From Mycteria americana (taxonomy: Eukaryota > Chordata > Aves > Ciconiiformes > Ciconiidae), in the NCBI RefSeq assembly GCF_035582795.1, contig NC_134365.1:38420135-38484134 (forward strand): DNA of 64,000 nt, given 5' to 3'. How positions within the stretch are numbered: position 1 is the stretch's first letter; every line of letters begins with the position of its first letter. Shown in pieces: positions 13,201 to 28,200 of the stretch. The translations under genes and the position numbers were made by a program. The notes beneath the pieces are model-generated. The model was not told the DNA's origin. It made no database searches and saw only the letters and a program-made list of their open reading frames with translations.

Positions 13201-16200
13201 AGAAATTGCCTCTTGTACAGTTTAATTCCAAACTGGGGAGAGCAAAGTGCCCACCTGCACCCTCTGGATATTTGAAGTCCCCCCCCTATAACTGGACTCT
13301 GGTGCTGCAGCTGGTGCCTCAGCCATGCAGACAGGACTGTCTCTTTGGGGGCTGTGCTCAGAGGTGTCAGCAATTCAGTGGGGTTCCCAGGCAGGCTTTA
13401 CAATGAACCCTCCCTTCTCCCTCTGCATACCTGAGCATAAGCACGGATACCTAATTTAGGCTAGGGGAGCCTGTCACGTGGCCTGGTTTGGGGTTTGGTG
13501 GCCAAACTGTCCTGCATGCTCCCCGTGAACCTCCTCCAGAGCACCTGTGCTCTCCCAAGCCTTCTCTGAAGTTGTGGCCACCCTACAAGGCTGCTTCCAG
13601 TCAGGTGGCAATGCTTCATTTTGTGGTTGCCCATAATTGGAGTGAGGCTGGGTCCATACCAGTGAGTTAAACAGCACTCAGGCATGGGGCGAAGTGGGGG
13701 CACAAGATCATCCATCTTGTGAAATTGTTGATGCCATTCCTGGCACGGCTTTATCCCTGGCCAACTGGCAAACCCTTGTGGGCACGGCCCCAAGGTAAGC
13801 AGCGGCCACGGGCTCCTCCCAGAAGGGAGTTTGGAGGGAAAGAGAGTTTTGAACATATGAATGCAAACTGCACCATCCCCCTTGGCCTCCAGGCCAGAGA
13901 ACTCATCCTTTGTACTTAATATTTTGGATGTAGCCAGAGCGTCTGGGAGCTCAGTGCAGGATGCCCTTGGAATAGGATGCCCACGGGGATGGTTTGCTCC
14001 ATCTCAAGTCACCCTGGGGAGAGTCTGCCACTGGGGGAGGGGAAGGAAGAGATAAGAAGAGCCAGTTTCCTTGCCAAGTCACTCAATTTCTCGGTCCCCA
14101 ACTGCTGGAAATGTCATTTGGGGCTATTAGTCACTAATGGAAAGGAAAAGGAGACTCTTTCCTTCATCTTCCCATCTTTGTTGTCAGCTTGCCTCCAAAT
14201 TAGATCTTATCTCCAAATTAGATATTATCTCCAAATAAACAAATGCTGAACAACAAAAGTCCTGTGCTTTGTTTCCCAGCTAGTCCTTATTAGCAGAAAA
14301 ATTTTATTTAATCTTTTTACCAGATGGATTCCCTGTGATTAAGGATCACTTAACTATTGTGTCAGTTTTTGTTAAAAGCAATCTCTTGGAGAGAAAACAT
14401 CTTTCTTGTAAGCAATTCATGTTTCCATTAGACCATGGATGATGATAGTAATTCTCTTACGTGTGTGAACTCAAAATATATGAAATCTTCAGAACAGGCC
14501 ATTCTTTTAGGAGAGGCTACAATGCAGTAGCTACAGTTTTGTTGAGATTATGGTAAAGAAGACAGTTGAGAAGATTTTTTTTAAATTACCTTTCTCACAG
14601 TGAGGCCCGTAAAATCCATCTGGACATTCACAGACGTGTCTTTCGTTGCAAAACCCTCCATTTCTGCATCCTCCTGGACACTCCGCTTCATAAAATATAA
14701 CGACAATCTTAATTGGATATTACACACTTCAGCTGCCAGCCAGCTTTTGGTTGGATCAATATATTCCTTTGACACAACAGTAAAAATATTTACTGACAGA
14801 CAGGCAAATGCTAGCAGAAATGGAAGTTCAGCCAAGACCTCCTCAAGAGAAATTAGTTCCTTTTTTGTTAGTCTACAAATAGAGGTTTCATCACACGTTC
14901 AGACAAACGCACGATGTGCTTGTTGACAGACTGTGCATTTCCATTGCTCTGCTGTTCTGCAAGTGCATGAGTGATGCGGGTGCCCTGCTCAGTCCAGCAC
15001 TTTCCTCCATGCAGAAAGGAGCAGGCAGTGCAGGACTTGCATCACTGGTTAGACCTGCCCTCAGCACGCAGGACCAGTTTCAATTTCTGCAGCCTTAAGT
15101 AGACTGCACTGCAACTTGCATTGCATGAATTGCTACATCTCTTACTACTGAGGTGACAAAGTGATGAAATCTGTATTCAAATGAAAGAGCTGGCTTCAAG
15201 GCTGGAGGAAAGAAGGCCAGAAAGGAAGATGAAAGCATTCCTGCACAGTGGTCCTACATCATCATCCAACCCATTCACATCTCAACTATCGATCAAACAC
15301 TGGTTACAGCATCTGGCAACACGGGCTGCTTTATGCAAGGATGAGAAATACCTCTGGGTACCATCACCATCCTCGAAACACCAGAGTCCATCAAACAAGA
15401 GGCAAACAAATTGAACCCTACAGAACCCCATGAAAACATGACTGCTAGGTAGAAAAACAATTGCTCAAAAATACCTTCCTAGATCTCTCACAGAGAAGGC
15501 GGCAGGCAGGAGAGGATGCCTACTCCCATTAGAAAAAGTGAACATCACTTGTGATCAGTGGTACCAGGGCCACAAGGCAGCTTTAGCAGAGCAGGCATGA
15601 CCTGCTCATCTTGATGCTATGCTGCGTGACACTCTGAGTGAGAAGGTTCAAAAAACTCTGAGGTAGACCGAAACTCAGAGAGCAATCTTATTGCAACCAT
15701 CTCCACGCAGACTTAAAGGTCATCTATTAGACAGCAATTGGCTGTAATGTTGGCATCATGTCTTTTTTTTTTCCTTTAGTGTAACAGTGCTTTAAACATC
15801 GGGACTGACAACACCTGCCAACAGTATCCTTACTTCTTCTCCAGTGCCTTGTCACCTGATTTCATCAGGAAGTACTGGCACCTACCATCCATAGGCTGTA
15901 AAGATGTACCATCGATTCACACTGATTCCCAACTGAATAATACCCGAGTTCAGATTCAAGCAGTTACAGCCTTTAAAGTGTACTTGTTTAAAGTGGCAAG
16001 GAATAGCAGGATGTCTATAAATTCAGGAGGGTCAGGTTGCCTGAGACATTTTTGCAGCCCACAGAGATTCTTTAAACTGTAACTCCTATTAATACAGAAG
16101 AAAACATAACCCTGGACTTAAACAAATTTGAATGATTCTCCCTTCTTCCAATATTTGAATCAGGTGACATATCTGTTAGTTAGACTCATACACAAATAAA

Positions 16201-19200
16201 CTTTTGTTTTTGAAAATTTATCTAACAGCTGATTAGAGCCACAGGAAACAGGATGGCTGCTATAACTACGAGCAGTACTCTGCTGCACTCACGTTATAGC
16301 TCTCTATTTAGTGGGATGCGAGGGGTAACTCTGAGACTAAGCGAAAGGAAAAAAAATCTGATGTACCAGTCAGGTGGCTGGATGCCGTGTACAACTGCCA
16401 AACAAACAGGAAAGAGAGAGGAGGAAAGGTGTAATTTTAAAATGCTCTTCCATCCAAGGCCATAGATACATGAAGCAAAAAGTGTTGCTTTAAAAGTAAA
16501 GCTGTTTGCAGCAGTAGTAATAGTGGTAAAGGCTTTTTTGTCTTATTGTGTTCCAACACTGTACTCTAGGACTCTTTCTGGAAATGCTTCTCTCTTTGTA
16601 CCCGAATGCAGAGCTGCTATTCATTACAGAAAATGCATGCTTAAATACATACCATTTCAAACAGAAAAATAGGAAAACATCATTTTTTGTGTGGCCATCT
16701 CTTAGCCACAACAAAGCCTCTCCTCTCCCACAAAATTGCTCCCTTGCTCCCTTCACTTCCTCTGGCGGGGGCCCTTCTGGATGGCCAAGAATGATTGGAA
16801 ACAGTGACCGGGGCCCTGGCAGGAGGAATCGGAGCTCCTCGCCACGAACGATGTCTTTCAGAGGAAGGAAACTCGCCCCTGCTCTAACACCAACTGGTAA
16901 GGACATTCTCATCCTTCTCAGCATCTGTCCCAGAACACTGAAGTGTCCGCCTCACAGGACAGAGGGCTGGAGTGGGAGTTACCCCGGTACACGCTGGAAG
17001 AGACAAGGCGAGAAAACTCCTCCTCTGCCCACCTCTGGAGTTTGGGAAATCATCCTTGCATCTCTCAGCTGGCTCCAGGAACAAAGGACCGGGACAATAA
17101 TCACCTCAGCTTTCCTGAGAGGCCATATGATGCAATACTGCTAAATTGTTAAATATTACTTCGCATATCAACATAGTAACAACAACAACTAATAGCACAG
17201 AAACGATAACTTGGATGAATGCTATTACTAAACTGAGTTTGGAGCCCTCTCTCTTTAAGCCACATTTTTCCACAACACAGACCTGTAACTCTGTTTTCCC
17301 TATTAGATTACCCCAACATTATTTCCAAAGTTTATTAAGTTCAGTATCTTTGACCTGAACTGAAAATAAAAAGATAGCAAATGTTTTGTGTTGTATTTAC
17401 TCCAGACACCCAACTTTGTACACGAGATCCGATTGATTTTACTTCCATTAAGCCCCCATTTTCCTTCCTGTTTCTCTGCCCACTTCTTCTCCCCCACCTC
17501 CACTTTCCCTGGGCTAATTGGCAGCAGCAAGGCTTCAAAGGAGACAAGCAGCTTTGCTATTTAGGTGTAGTGAGGTTTCAAAGAATAAACAACTCCTGCT
17601 CCTGCTGCTTGCTCTTTGAAGCCACACTACAGCCAATTAGCTCAGAGAAAAGAGCGCAGAGAAGAAAGTGTGGGACTGGGAATGAAGATTTAATAGCAGA
17701 AGAATAAAAATCTCACTCTTTGTACATCAGCCCTGTCATGGGTTAATTTGATACAATTGCACACGACACGGGATAACCGCCTTATCTTAGATACTGATTT
17801 TTCAATTTCCACAGCCTCAGTTTAAAGTGATAATTATAGTTGTTTGTAGTGTATCAAATTAATCCAGAAAGTCTTATTGCATAGTGTTTATGGTTCGTAG
17901 ATTGGTTGGTTAAACAGGTTCCCTCCTTTCCAAGTAAACACTGCAATAACTTCATGGCACCCTTCTTCTACCAGCACATCCTGTGTGTTTCCTGCTTGAT
18001 GACTGCAAGTATTGAGGACCAGCTTCCACCACCTTACCTGTTTCCAAAACCAAGAGGTTGCCATCTGAGCTCCAGAGAAGGTAAAGCCAAATTTTGCAAA
18101 AATGTTCTGATTTAGGATTTTTCCATTCGGTTTGTGTGTGCGAGTTGAGATTTAAGGAACTGTTGAACTAAGGCACCAAACAGTATTTATTGAAGTCAGT
18201 GTCCCCACTACAGATCCCAGAAGTTCAGCTCTCCAAATTATGTACCACTTCTGGAAATGTGAGCCTCAGCTTGTTTTCACAGGACTGGCTCTCCTCCAAG
18301 CACCTCAAATCATTTGCTAACAGGTGATTCTCACATGATACATTTCTGTCAACATCCTTGATGTGATGAGCTGTGAACAGGAGGATAAATGCCTCCAACC
18401 CCTTCTGCTAAGGGAGACAGCTGATAGTAAGAAAAGGGTTAGTAAACATGTAGTACATGAACAGAGCCAGAACTGCCTGGCGTTCACCACCATTGCTACA
18501 CATTCTGTGAGCACTTCCATCTTCTCTAGCCATGCTCCTGAATGAAACATAAGAAAGTTAGGTGACCAGGTCTAACGGTATTTTGGCATGTCCTCTTTAG
18601 CGTTACCTTGCTGACAGGTTTTAAAGAAGATGGCGTTCTGAGGGGTCTGGAGAATGATATTGCCTTCTGAATTCATTATGATCACATTCACTTCAAATGC
18701 AGCGACCCCATCTTGTTTTCCAAGGCAAGGAAATCCGACCTGAACGACTTAAAGGAGAATAATAACAATAACATTTATATTTACATGCACATATATCTAT
18801 ACACATATAAAAGCATACATCAAAATACTAAAAAATATAGATAAGATTTATATTTAAGCTTTAGAGTAATGCCATTGATGAACACCTGTAACACGGAGAT
18901 ACACAGATCACCTTATTCACAGGCAGCTCCAGGACTGGAAGTACAGCAGCACAGGAGATGAGCCTGCACTCATTTACTGACACAACCCCAACAGTCTGCA
19001 GCACAGACAGCGATCTTAACGCAAACATACTTTTGCTTGCAGACAAGGCAATTACTCATGTGGAGGTATCTGAGGATACACCAAAACAAGCTGGAAGCCT
19101 GTTTCCTAATTTTCTAAGCTGAGTTGATCACTTCTGAGTCTAAATTTTGCAGGCTCTCACACAACTTCTGCAAAAACACCTTACACATTTTGGAAAAATA

Positions 19201-22200
19201 GTTACTTTAGATATGTTTTGCTGTTTTGGATATTGCAATTAATACTTAAATAAAATACTGATTTAATCAAAGCTTACTCCATAAAGTGCTGGCAAGATGG
19301 TACACTTGATAAATAAGATCGTGGGTGCAAATATTTAAAAAGAAGACAGAGACACATCACTCTGACAGAACTTGTTAAGTGTAGTGATATTTGGAGATTG
19401 CCTTTCCAGGAAAGGTATTCAAAAACTTTTGAACTACAAAGAGTTTAAGTAAATAATTAAGGCCAGTAAATCTGGAGTATTTTAATGAGGAAGCAAGCCC
19501 GATACCTCAGAGCTATGGAATGCTCCTCTGTGATTGTCACAAGTGATCTTAAATAATCTTCAGATGAAACGATTTTATCTCTTTTCTTCAAAATTGGCTC
19601 TTCCTAGCTGCTTTGTAAGTTAGATCCAGCTAATAGAAATTGTTTATTCATTTCTTCTGAAGCTGGCCTGAGATTTCAGAACCAAATATTGAGCTAACAG
19701 TCCTATTTGGCTTGTTTTAAATTGCTCGTTATAAAAAATCTTGCAAGTCATAATTGGGCCTTATTTGTTGCCTTGGTATAATACAAAATAATTTATTGCT
19801 GAAACACATTCTGCTTCTGGTAAGTCCTACAGACTGAAAGGTCTGTTGCAGTTTTCATTATAAAGCAATTTCATTGTTGAAGCACTTTTACACTGATCTT
19901 TTAAAAGACCCTTAAAAAAAGCATGTAACCATGTGGTAAGAAGGAAACTCTTACAGTGGATTAAATTTAGTTTAAATGCAGTGAACTTCTTAAACTGTAG
20001 TAACCTTCTTACAGCGCAAGTGCAGGAAATCAGTGCTTGTACTGGGCTATGTGTGACTTAGCTGAGCAAATTGTTATGGGAAGGAAGATATGGCAGAAGT
20101 TTAATGATGGCACTATAGTCATATCTAGACTTCATTGAATCGGTAGGAAACCCCTGATCTCCCCTGAGATTTGGCTGTGGGTTTAAATGCCTAGGGCAAA
20201 GACCAGACATGCATCTCTTAGGGCTAAAGTCCAAGGGGACAGGTCAGAAACCCCTTATTCCAGCACTCCCCGCCCTGGAAGCATCCGTATTTTTGGACTT
20301 CCCGTATGTCCGAACTCCTAGGCACATAGAAATGCAGTAAAGGACCCTCCTGCAAGCAATAAGCACCAGATCCTGGCTGAGCTTTGTGGTGGTTCAGAGC
20401 TGAAATAAAGTCCCTAAACTCTGCCTGAATCCCTGCCTTTTTATGCCTCTTCCAATAATGCTAAGCACGCAGCAACAGCACTACCATCGAAACAAAGCAC
20501 AGAGCTAAAGTCCCGTGCATCCAGAACCACGGCCGTGAGCTCCCATGGGCTACAGAAGTGCTGAGCAGGGCTGTGGCTGGGCACATGTCAGGTCTGGCCC
20601 CTGCTTCCCAAATTCAGGATGCAGTTTGCATTTGCCCATCACTGGCTACAAACAAGGAGAGGGAATCACAGCTCAGGGCTTCTCTCTGCTAGCCATCATC
20701 CCACGACCAGGCCACAGAATTGCCTCTCCTGTGCATTTATATTTCTGCATCTTCTGGAGCGCTTGCACCCAGGGCTGCAGAGCAGACGGCTGTAGCAGGA
20801 GTGAGGAAAATTTAACTAATTTGAAAAGGAACCTAAGGAAACCTAGTGATTCATATCTAATTTAATTTTAGCTGATAATTAGAATGCTCTCCAGGGATGT
20901 GCAGGATGCAGCTTTAATCCCTTTTGTCTGGGAGCTCATGCCTTTGCCTTCTGTTCAGGAAACCAAGGTTCCCTAAATTTTCTCCAGTAGAGGTAGGTTG
21001 AGAGTAACTCCTGTGTGTCTGCACAGCTCTTCAAGTTTGCAGGCAATTGCTTTACCCACTTAGTTAATAAGCAAAAGCCACCTACAGTCTCAGGGGTGGG
21101 ATTGCTTAAGGGACATCTCTGAATTACCAATCCCATTAGAAGCGGTCATGCAGGGTCTGGAGAAGGGTGGGAGTCCACGCACAGCCCTGCAGCCCACTGT
21201 CCCTCTCTACCAGCATGGCAGAACGAGCACAGATGCTGCTGCACCCAGAGAAGGCATCGGTTTCTCCCGCCGAGCCTGGAGAGAGTTTCAGCAGCTTTGG
21301 TTGCTCAGCATGCACGTTTTAATGTGTCAACACCAGCAGCGGGCAGGGAGAGGAGGAGTCGTGAGCCTGGCCAGCGGGCCGGGGGGCCTGCGTGAAACGC
21401 ATGAAGCAGCACTGTGCCAGCAGCCCAGGCACGTCAGCTTGCACCGGTGGCACCGGCACGGCGCTGCGCTGGCTGGTGCAGACAGGGACAGGAGGGGCTG
21501 GCTAGCCCCCTCTCAGTCACAGGCCACTACATTTCTTCTGGGCACAGACCAATAGCTGGTTTTACTTTCCTCAGTGTGGTGGTCAAGACATTAATCACTG
21601 CCACCACCAACAATGCCTGTCTTCGTTTTGAACTTGCTGACCTCAGTTTGAACCACCGGATCTTTGCAGGCTTTCCCCTGTGAAATGAGCAGCCAGCCTA
21701 TTCTCATTGGACAGGTACCCACACTCCTCTCAAACATCTCTTTTGGACAAGCTGAGTAGTCTTAGCTCTTTAAGCTCTCACTGAAAGGCATCTTCTCCAG
21801 CCTTCTTAACACCTTACCATGTGTCTAGGTGTAACAATGCCCGTCTTGTGAGCACTGGATCAGGTAGCAATCCTGGGATCTGGGGATGGGATTTTCAAAT
21901 GAGTCTAAGGAACCTAAGTGATTTAAATCTAATTTAAATTCGAGGAGGATTTGATACCTCATCTCATTAAGGATATACTGGGTTAGAGAAAGTTGAGAGA
22001 AGGACAACAAGGCTGCATCCAATGAGGAGCAATTGAGTAGGTTGTGACTCTTCAGCCTGGCAAAGAGAAAAATTAGGAGGGGACATAACAGACATCTACA
22101 AAATCATGACTGGCCTGGATAGGACCAACAGTATGGATCGACTGCTGTCTCTGCCAGTACAAGGACTAGTGCCCACCACATGAAGCTGTCACAGCCAGAC

Positions 22201-25200
22201 TTGAAACAACAGGAGGGGGATCTTCACGCAATGGGAGGCAGTGAACTCCTTACCAAAGCGACTGGAGATACCAGAAAATAATGGTATCAAAGAGAGCCTA
22301 GACAAGTACTGGAAAGAGAGATCTGTAACCCGTGTGGGGTTATAAAAAAGACAAATCACTTAAGACTCAGGAAATCCTCCAAGCTGAAGCTAGTCAGAGC
22401 TGAGAGGGTAAACAGAAGTATCACATATGCTTGCCCTCCCCTTGCTCTTCCACAGGTCTTCTTATGGCCACCATTGGCCATAAGACAAAATATATGCTAG
22501 GCAGGCCCTAAAGCACTAAAGGCATCCTTATGCTTTATTGGTGGTAGGCAAATATCCTCAAAGAAGTTTTAAAAGTCCGCTGATTTTGACAAGACTACTG
22601 GGTTCATCTACCTCTGAGTAAGATATCTAACTGTTAATCCTCATTTTTGTTTCCCACTCTCATGTTTAATACAGCTGTCTTTCCTCTTCTATTCCTCCTT
22701 AATTGCCTTTAGTGTAATCTTCTGGGCTGAAATGCTTTTTCAAGAAATAACTTGCTACTGTTGATTTGTTACTAAATACAAGCTTGTGACTGAGTTTCTT
22801 CTGACATGCATATGTGCAGAAGAATGATTTGGTAATGCAATAGATTCAGGCAAAATAGACTAGCTTTATCAGAACTGTTTTGTGAACATATAAATTACAG
22901 AAATAACTACAAAGTAGCAAACATTCACTACTTTTATAGCATCTATTTATTTAAGGCTGCTTAGTTAATTTTGGCCAGCTAGCAGTCAGTGTAAAAAAAC
23001 CACCATCATACTAATGGCTCACTGTTAAATAGCGTACATGCTTCAAATACTGTACGTGTACTGATTATCAATTGCTGTTAAACACCGGACTCACTATAAT
23101 GCCAAACAGGACTTAAACACAGCTTATATATACTAAGCGCAGTGGTGCACTGCACGTGATCCAGGTAAGGAAACGCCATGGACATGCCTGTATTAGTCCT
23201 GGAACTGAGGTACCAGTGCTGCAAACAGGGTAAGTCCTTTTTGGCTTTAATCAGACCTCCCATCATGATGGTTAACAGACCTTCTGCTGGAACTATGAGA
23301 TCTCATCTCCGGCCTCCCTGCACTTGTAGATTATGTTTTCCTAAACACAGTCAGAAGGGGGTCATTTTGGTCTAGCCTTTCTAGATAGTTAAAAATTAAA
23401 GGAGAAACTAGCTTATATTAGAGGATGCTGACTGCAGAGCTTCCCACATATCTCACCTGCTTTATATGGAGATAGAAATAATGCTTAACAAGAACTTTGC
23501 CTTTGTCTTAACAAGAACTTTTTAGTTACTTTTAAGTGTCTTTACTTGCTAATTTATCAGGCCTGCAACCAATTAAATTGCAGCAATTATGAAATAAATA
23601 TTATAGCACTCTTCACCCAAATCCATTTTCAATACTACTCATTCCATGCACACCGAATGGAGACACCAGTCATGAATGTTATATTCCAGGTGCCACAGTA
23701 AAAAGCTGTGCTGCAACATTACTTCCAACACCATTCTACTACAAGCCGAAAATAGAGGATATCAAACACAAACTGTCAGAATTTATAAACTGAAAAAGAG
23801 AAGAGAAAGAAAGACTGGTCAAAGATGTAAACCTGTATATCAGTGCTCCACTTGCAGCCCCGTCCTCCTGTTTCATTTCTCACTTCTTTCCCATTTTATC
23901 CCACATGGTCGTAGGTTGGCTAAGGCTGATCATGAAACCATGATCACTAAGACACTACTGCCACCCAGATGTACATTTCTGCCTTTCTGCCAGAGACTAT
24001 CACGCATTAGCCCTGGAACAGAGCACGTAAACTGTTATTCATCCACTTCAGAGCAAAGTGGATTCGATAACCTCTCATGGAAAGCTTTTTTACTCCACCT
24101 GGCTCACTGTGCACTGTGGTGCTTCTGGAGCACTCACCTTGGCCTGGGCTCAGCCTCTGCTGTGAAGCTATAAGCTCCAGTGAAGGACTAAGAACGCACA
24201 ACTAAGGGAAAAGTGGTAAATGATAATATCCTAAAATAGAACTTGTGTCTTTGAGCTGAACGCCTGATGACAACAGCTGCCCCAACTGGAAGTAAAATGT
24301 CCACAAACTGCAACCTCTGAGAAACAGAATAATTTGATAACTATTCCTTATAGTGATCAAAGATTTTGTTTTCCAAAAGTTGCACAACTGAAGTAATAGT
24401 ATTCATGCACATGAATTTTATGCAACAATTTTGCACAAGTTCCTGCTGATTTATCTACACATAAAAGCTTCATGCGACTTGGCTCAGACAAAATATGCTG
24501 CTGTAGTCAGGCAAGGCACTCACAAACTGTTCAGTGTCAAGTGCTGTGGCAAGCATTTCTTTAGCAATAAACTTCAGAACTGCAATTCATAATAAAATAT
24601 TTAGACTTTACTGGCTGTGGAATATTTTTTACAGGAACACAATTTATAATATCAACAGCACAAACCTGATGCTTTATGAGGAACTGTTCCAAGCAGAGGG
24701 ATATTTATAGTTGGATCAGCCATTATGCCTTTATCCAAAGAGCGCAAAGACAGGAACTCGTAGAAGTACTCAGCCTATGACAAAATAAATGAAAAATCGG
24801 TATGTATTTTCACTGCATTCACAGAAGCAAACTATTTAGCATATAAACTACAGCAGAAAAATACTACACTTTTCATTATGCCATTCACTGGATTTCTTTC
24901 TATTATTTCCCCGAGTGCTTCTTCACCTAAGCATAATTTTCAGATAATTTCCCCTTATTTCAGTGATTGCAAGTGACCATACAGTAATCAGGACCCAGCA
25001 TAACAGCAAGGAAAATGGCATGCATGCAGTGAACAAAAGTTATACAGAGAAGACAGTTTTTACAACCCACATCTTTTATCTGTGCAGACCACAAAAAATG
25101 TATGAACACTAGGCTAATTCTTAAAGAATTTTTGGGGGCAGAATCCTTCTGGAACTGACTGGTGAGCCTGGATGACCTGCCTGCAGCACGAGTGCAGTTT

Positions 25201-28200
25201 AAAGGACATACCCACATGCGTGATGCAACTGTGGCATGAGAATATCTGAGCTTGCTCTTGGTTGATCTACACAGCACAGCACATTGCCTCGGGGAAACAG
25301 TGCCAGGCAATGAATAGCCACATTGCTGGAGCACCATGCTAGGACACATACCTTGCTTACAGCTCCAACACTGCCTTGTTCAACCTCAACTCACTAAATT
25401 GTTCCAAGGGTGGAACTGAGAGCTCTCCTACAGAGTTGGCTTCATGTCACTCATTATTTACCGCAACATAAATGATTTGTTTTGGCGATCCCCAAAAGGT
25501 GTTGGCATGCTTTAAAAACTACTTTCCACTACCTTCATCCTACTCCCGATACGCACTTGCATTGTGCGTAGGCTTTGGTACTTTCTTCCATGGGACTCTG
25601 GCCTCTCTGTTGAGTCATCTGTTCCATATTTCTTCATATTCGACACAAAGTGACATCACGCGTCTGCGGCATAGCTGTACGCACCACGTACACCTGAGAT
25701 GTATGCATCTTAGCAAGTCACTGGAGGCTTCCACTGCCGTCAATGGCACAACTGCAAGTGTGCAGAGCAAGCGGAAATGAACCTTTTACCCTAAAGTCTG
25801 GCTTCTCATTTACCCTGAAGCATAAAGGGATCACAGGTAATTGTACCTGCGGCTCTCAGAAAAGCACTTGAGACCTTAGCATGGGCACTGGCAAAAATGT
25901 TTTCATCCAGCTACTCATTGACAGTAGACAGTATTGTAATATCTGCTTTTTAGCTAAATTAGTGAATTAAAGAGAGATTAAAGCCAAAATTTTATGAGAA
26001 CTTTGGGCTGATAAATGGTAGTTAATTTATGTCTACAAGATGGCAGTCAATGTCCTTAGCCAGAAGACTGTCCTTTTTCTCCTGTAATATCCTGGCTCCC
26101 TAGTACAAGGAAGATGTGGACTTACTGGAGTGAGACCAGTGAAGAGCCACAAAGACGATCAAGGGACTGGAGCATCTGACACACAGGGAGAGGCTGAGAG
26201 AGCTGGGACCATTAGGTCTGGAGAAGGCTGAGGGGGGATCTAATCAATGTGTATAAATAACTGATGGGGGGTGTAAAGAAGATAGAGCCAGGCTCTGCTC
26301 GGTGGTGCCCAGTGACAGGACAGGAGGCAATGGGCACGATACAGAAAATTCTGTCTGAACCTGAGAAAACACCTTTTTACTGTGCGGGTGGCTGAGCACT
26401 GACACAGGTTGCCGAAAGAGGTTGTGGAGCCTCCATGTGTGAAGATATTCAAAACCCAACTCAACACAGCCCCGGGAAAGCGGCTCTAGGTGACCCTGCT
26501 TGAGCAGGGCGGTGGACTAGATCATCTCGAGATCAGACTGTCTGGTCTCAGCTCAGCCTCAGGCCTTCCGTGACGCTGTGCTCTGCTAACTTGAGCAAAA
26601 GCCCCGGCAGCGTGTGAGAGACCATCTCCCTTTAGTCCCTGGTGACACCAGCAAAGCACTCGTGAGCTGGGTAGAAAGGTCGTTACGAAACTCCTAATCA
26701 GCCCTGGCAGCACATCCACTCGCTCTGTGGGGACAGCGAGGAGACCCCAAACAGCATGCAGGGGCTACACTCCGCACAGACAGTCTTCAGAGGGTGTTGT
26801 GTAGGCACGGAGACCTCAGAGGAGGACTCGCAAAACAATAGAGAAGGAAGCGATGGGAGTTTTTAAGGGTGGGTTAAACACATGGAGTGTATGTGGGAGG
26901 GAGAGGGGACATGGAGAGAAGCAGTAAAACAGATGAAAACTGAAGTCTGGGGTAATGTTCAAAAGGCTGCTTTTAATTAAAGACATTTTTTTCCAATACA
27001 ATATACCATGCCAAAATATGAAAACAAGCCATAAAGTCAGATTGTGAACATTTTTGTTTTCAAATAAAACTTTGGTTCAGAAAAATAATTATATGTCTCT
27101 ACACATCTATAGAATAGCACAGTGAGTGAGTCAATGCTGTACTGTTTCTCATTGGTTAGCTTTGATGTTTGGTTATATCTAAACCAGGTTATAATGGGTT
27201 GGGATATTAAAACATTATGTTCTTACTATTCTAGTAAACAACAACTGGTAACTAGACCAAATAGCACCACTCCCATATTTCCATTCCAGCCACACTGTGG
27301 TAGCAGGTCAGCTAGTGAGCCAGAGCCCTGATTTGTAGGAAAGGAACTGAAATCCCATTTACTAGAGTTGAAATGATGCCTAAGGACAGAGACAAAAAGA
27401 AAGTTCGCTGTGGGAAAGGGGACCGATTGCTGCATGAGCCACAATACTCACCGCCTTTCAAGGAAGGAATTCCTCTAGGCAGGGCAGAGGCGTAGCAGTG
27501 ATTAGTGCCTGAGGCAGGAGTACGTTCTGCCCACACGTTAAAAAGATGGGAAGAGACATTGCACAAATAACAGGCTGCTGAGGAGGAAAGCCACGCATTG
27601 CACTGGGGGGAGATACCTGCTCTCACCATTTCTGTACAAAGGTTTGTACATCTGCTGAGTTGACAGAAAACGAACCTCTTGAAATGATACTATCTAAGAA
27701 GACCTGAAACACCTCAGGTAGATCCAGCTAGCATGACTTCAAAGTTATCAAGCCATGTGCTGCAGAGTACGTTTGCAAACCCCGTGTGCTGGACTGAGTT
27801 GGTTAAATTCTGATATAAAAACTATATACAAAAATCACAGTCTAGAGAGGCTGCATAGTGGAGCAGAGTAGTTTAACTCCTGAAACCTGTGAATCTGAAA
27901 CAAGATTTGGCTGCCATAAATACTCTCTATTTGGAAAAATCTGTCTTGACACAATCCCTACATCCAGTCTCCAGTATTGTCTTGCTGTAATTTGAGTTGA
28001 TTGCCAATTAACTTGCATTAATCATCATGACTCAAAAGCAAACAACACACTCTCAGCAAATATTTACCATGCTCCAGCCTAGCATGAAATTTAGTCATGA
28101 TGGTTAATTGAAGAGATAGGTCTGTGCAATTAAAGTATTGTCTAGTGACTACCACAATTTGTGCTGTGAGTGGTCATTGTGAGTGACCTGGTGGTGAGAA

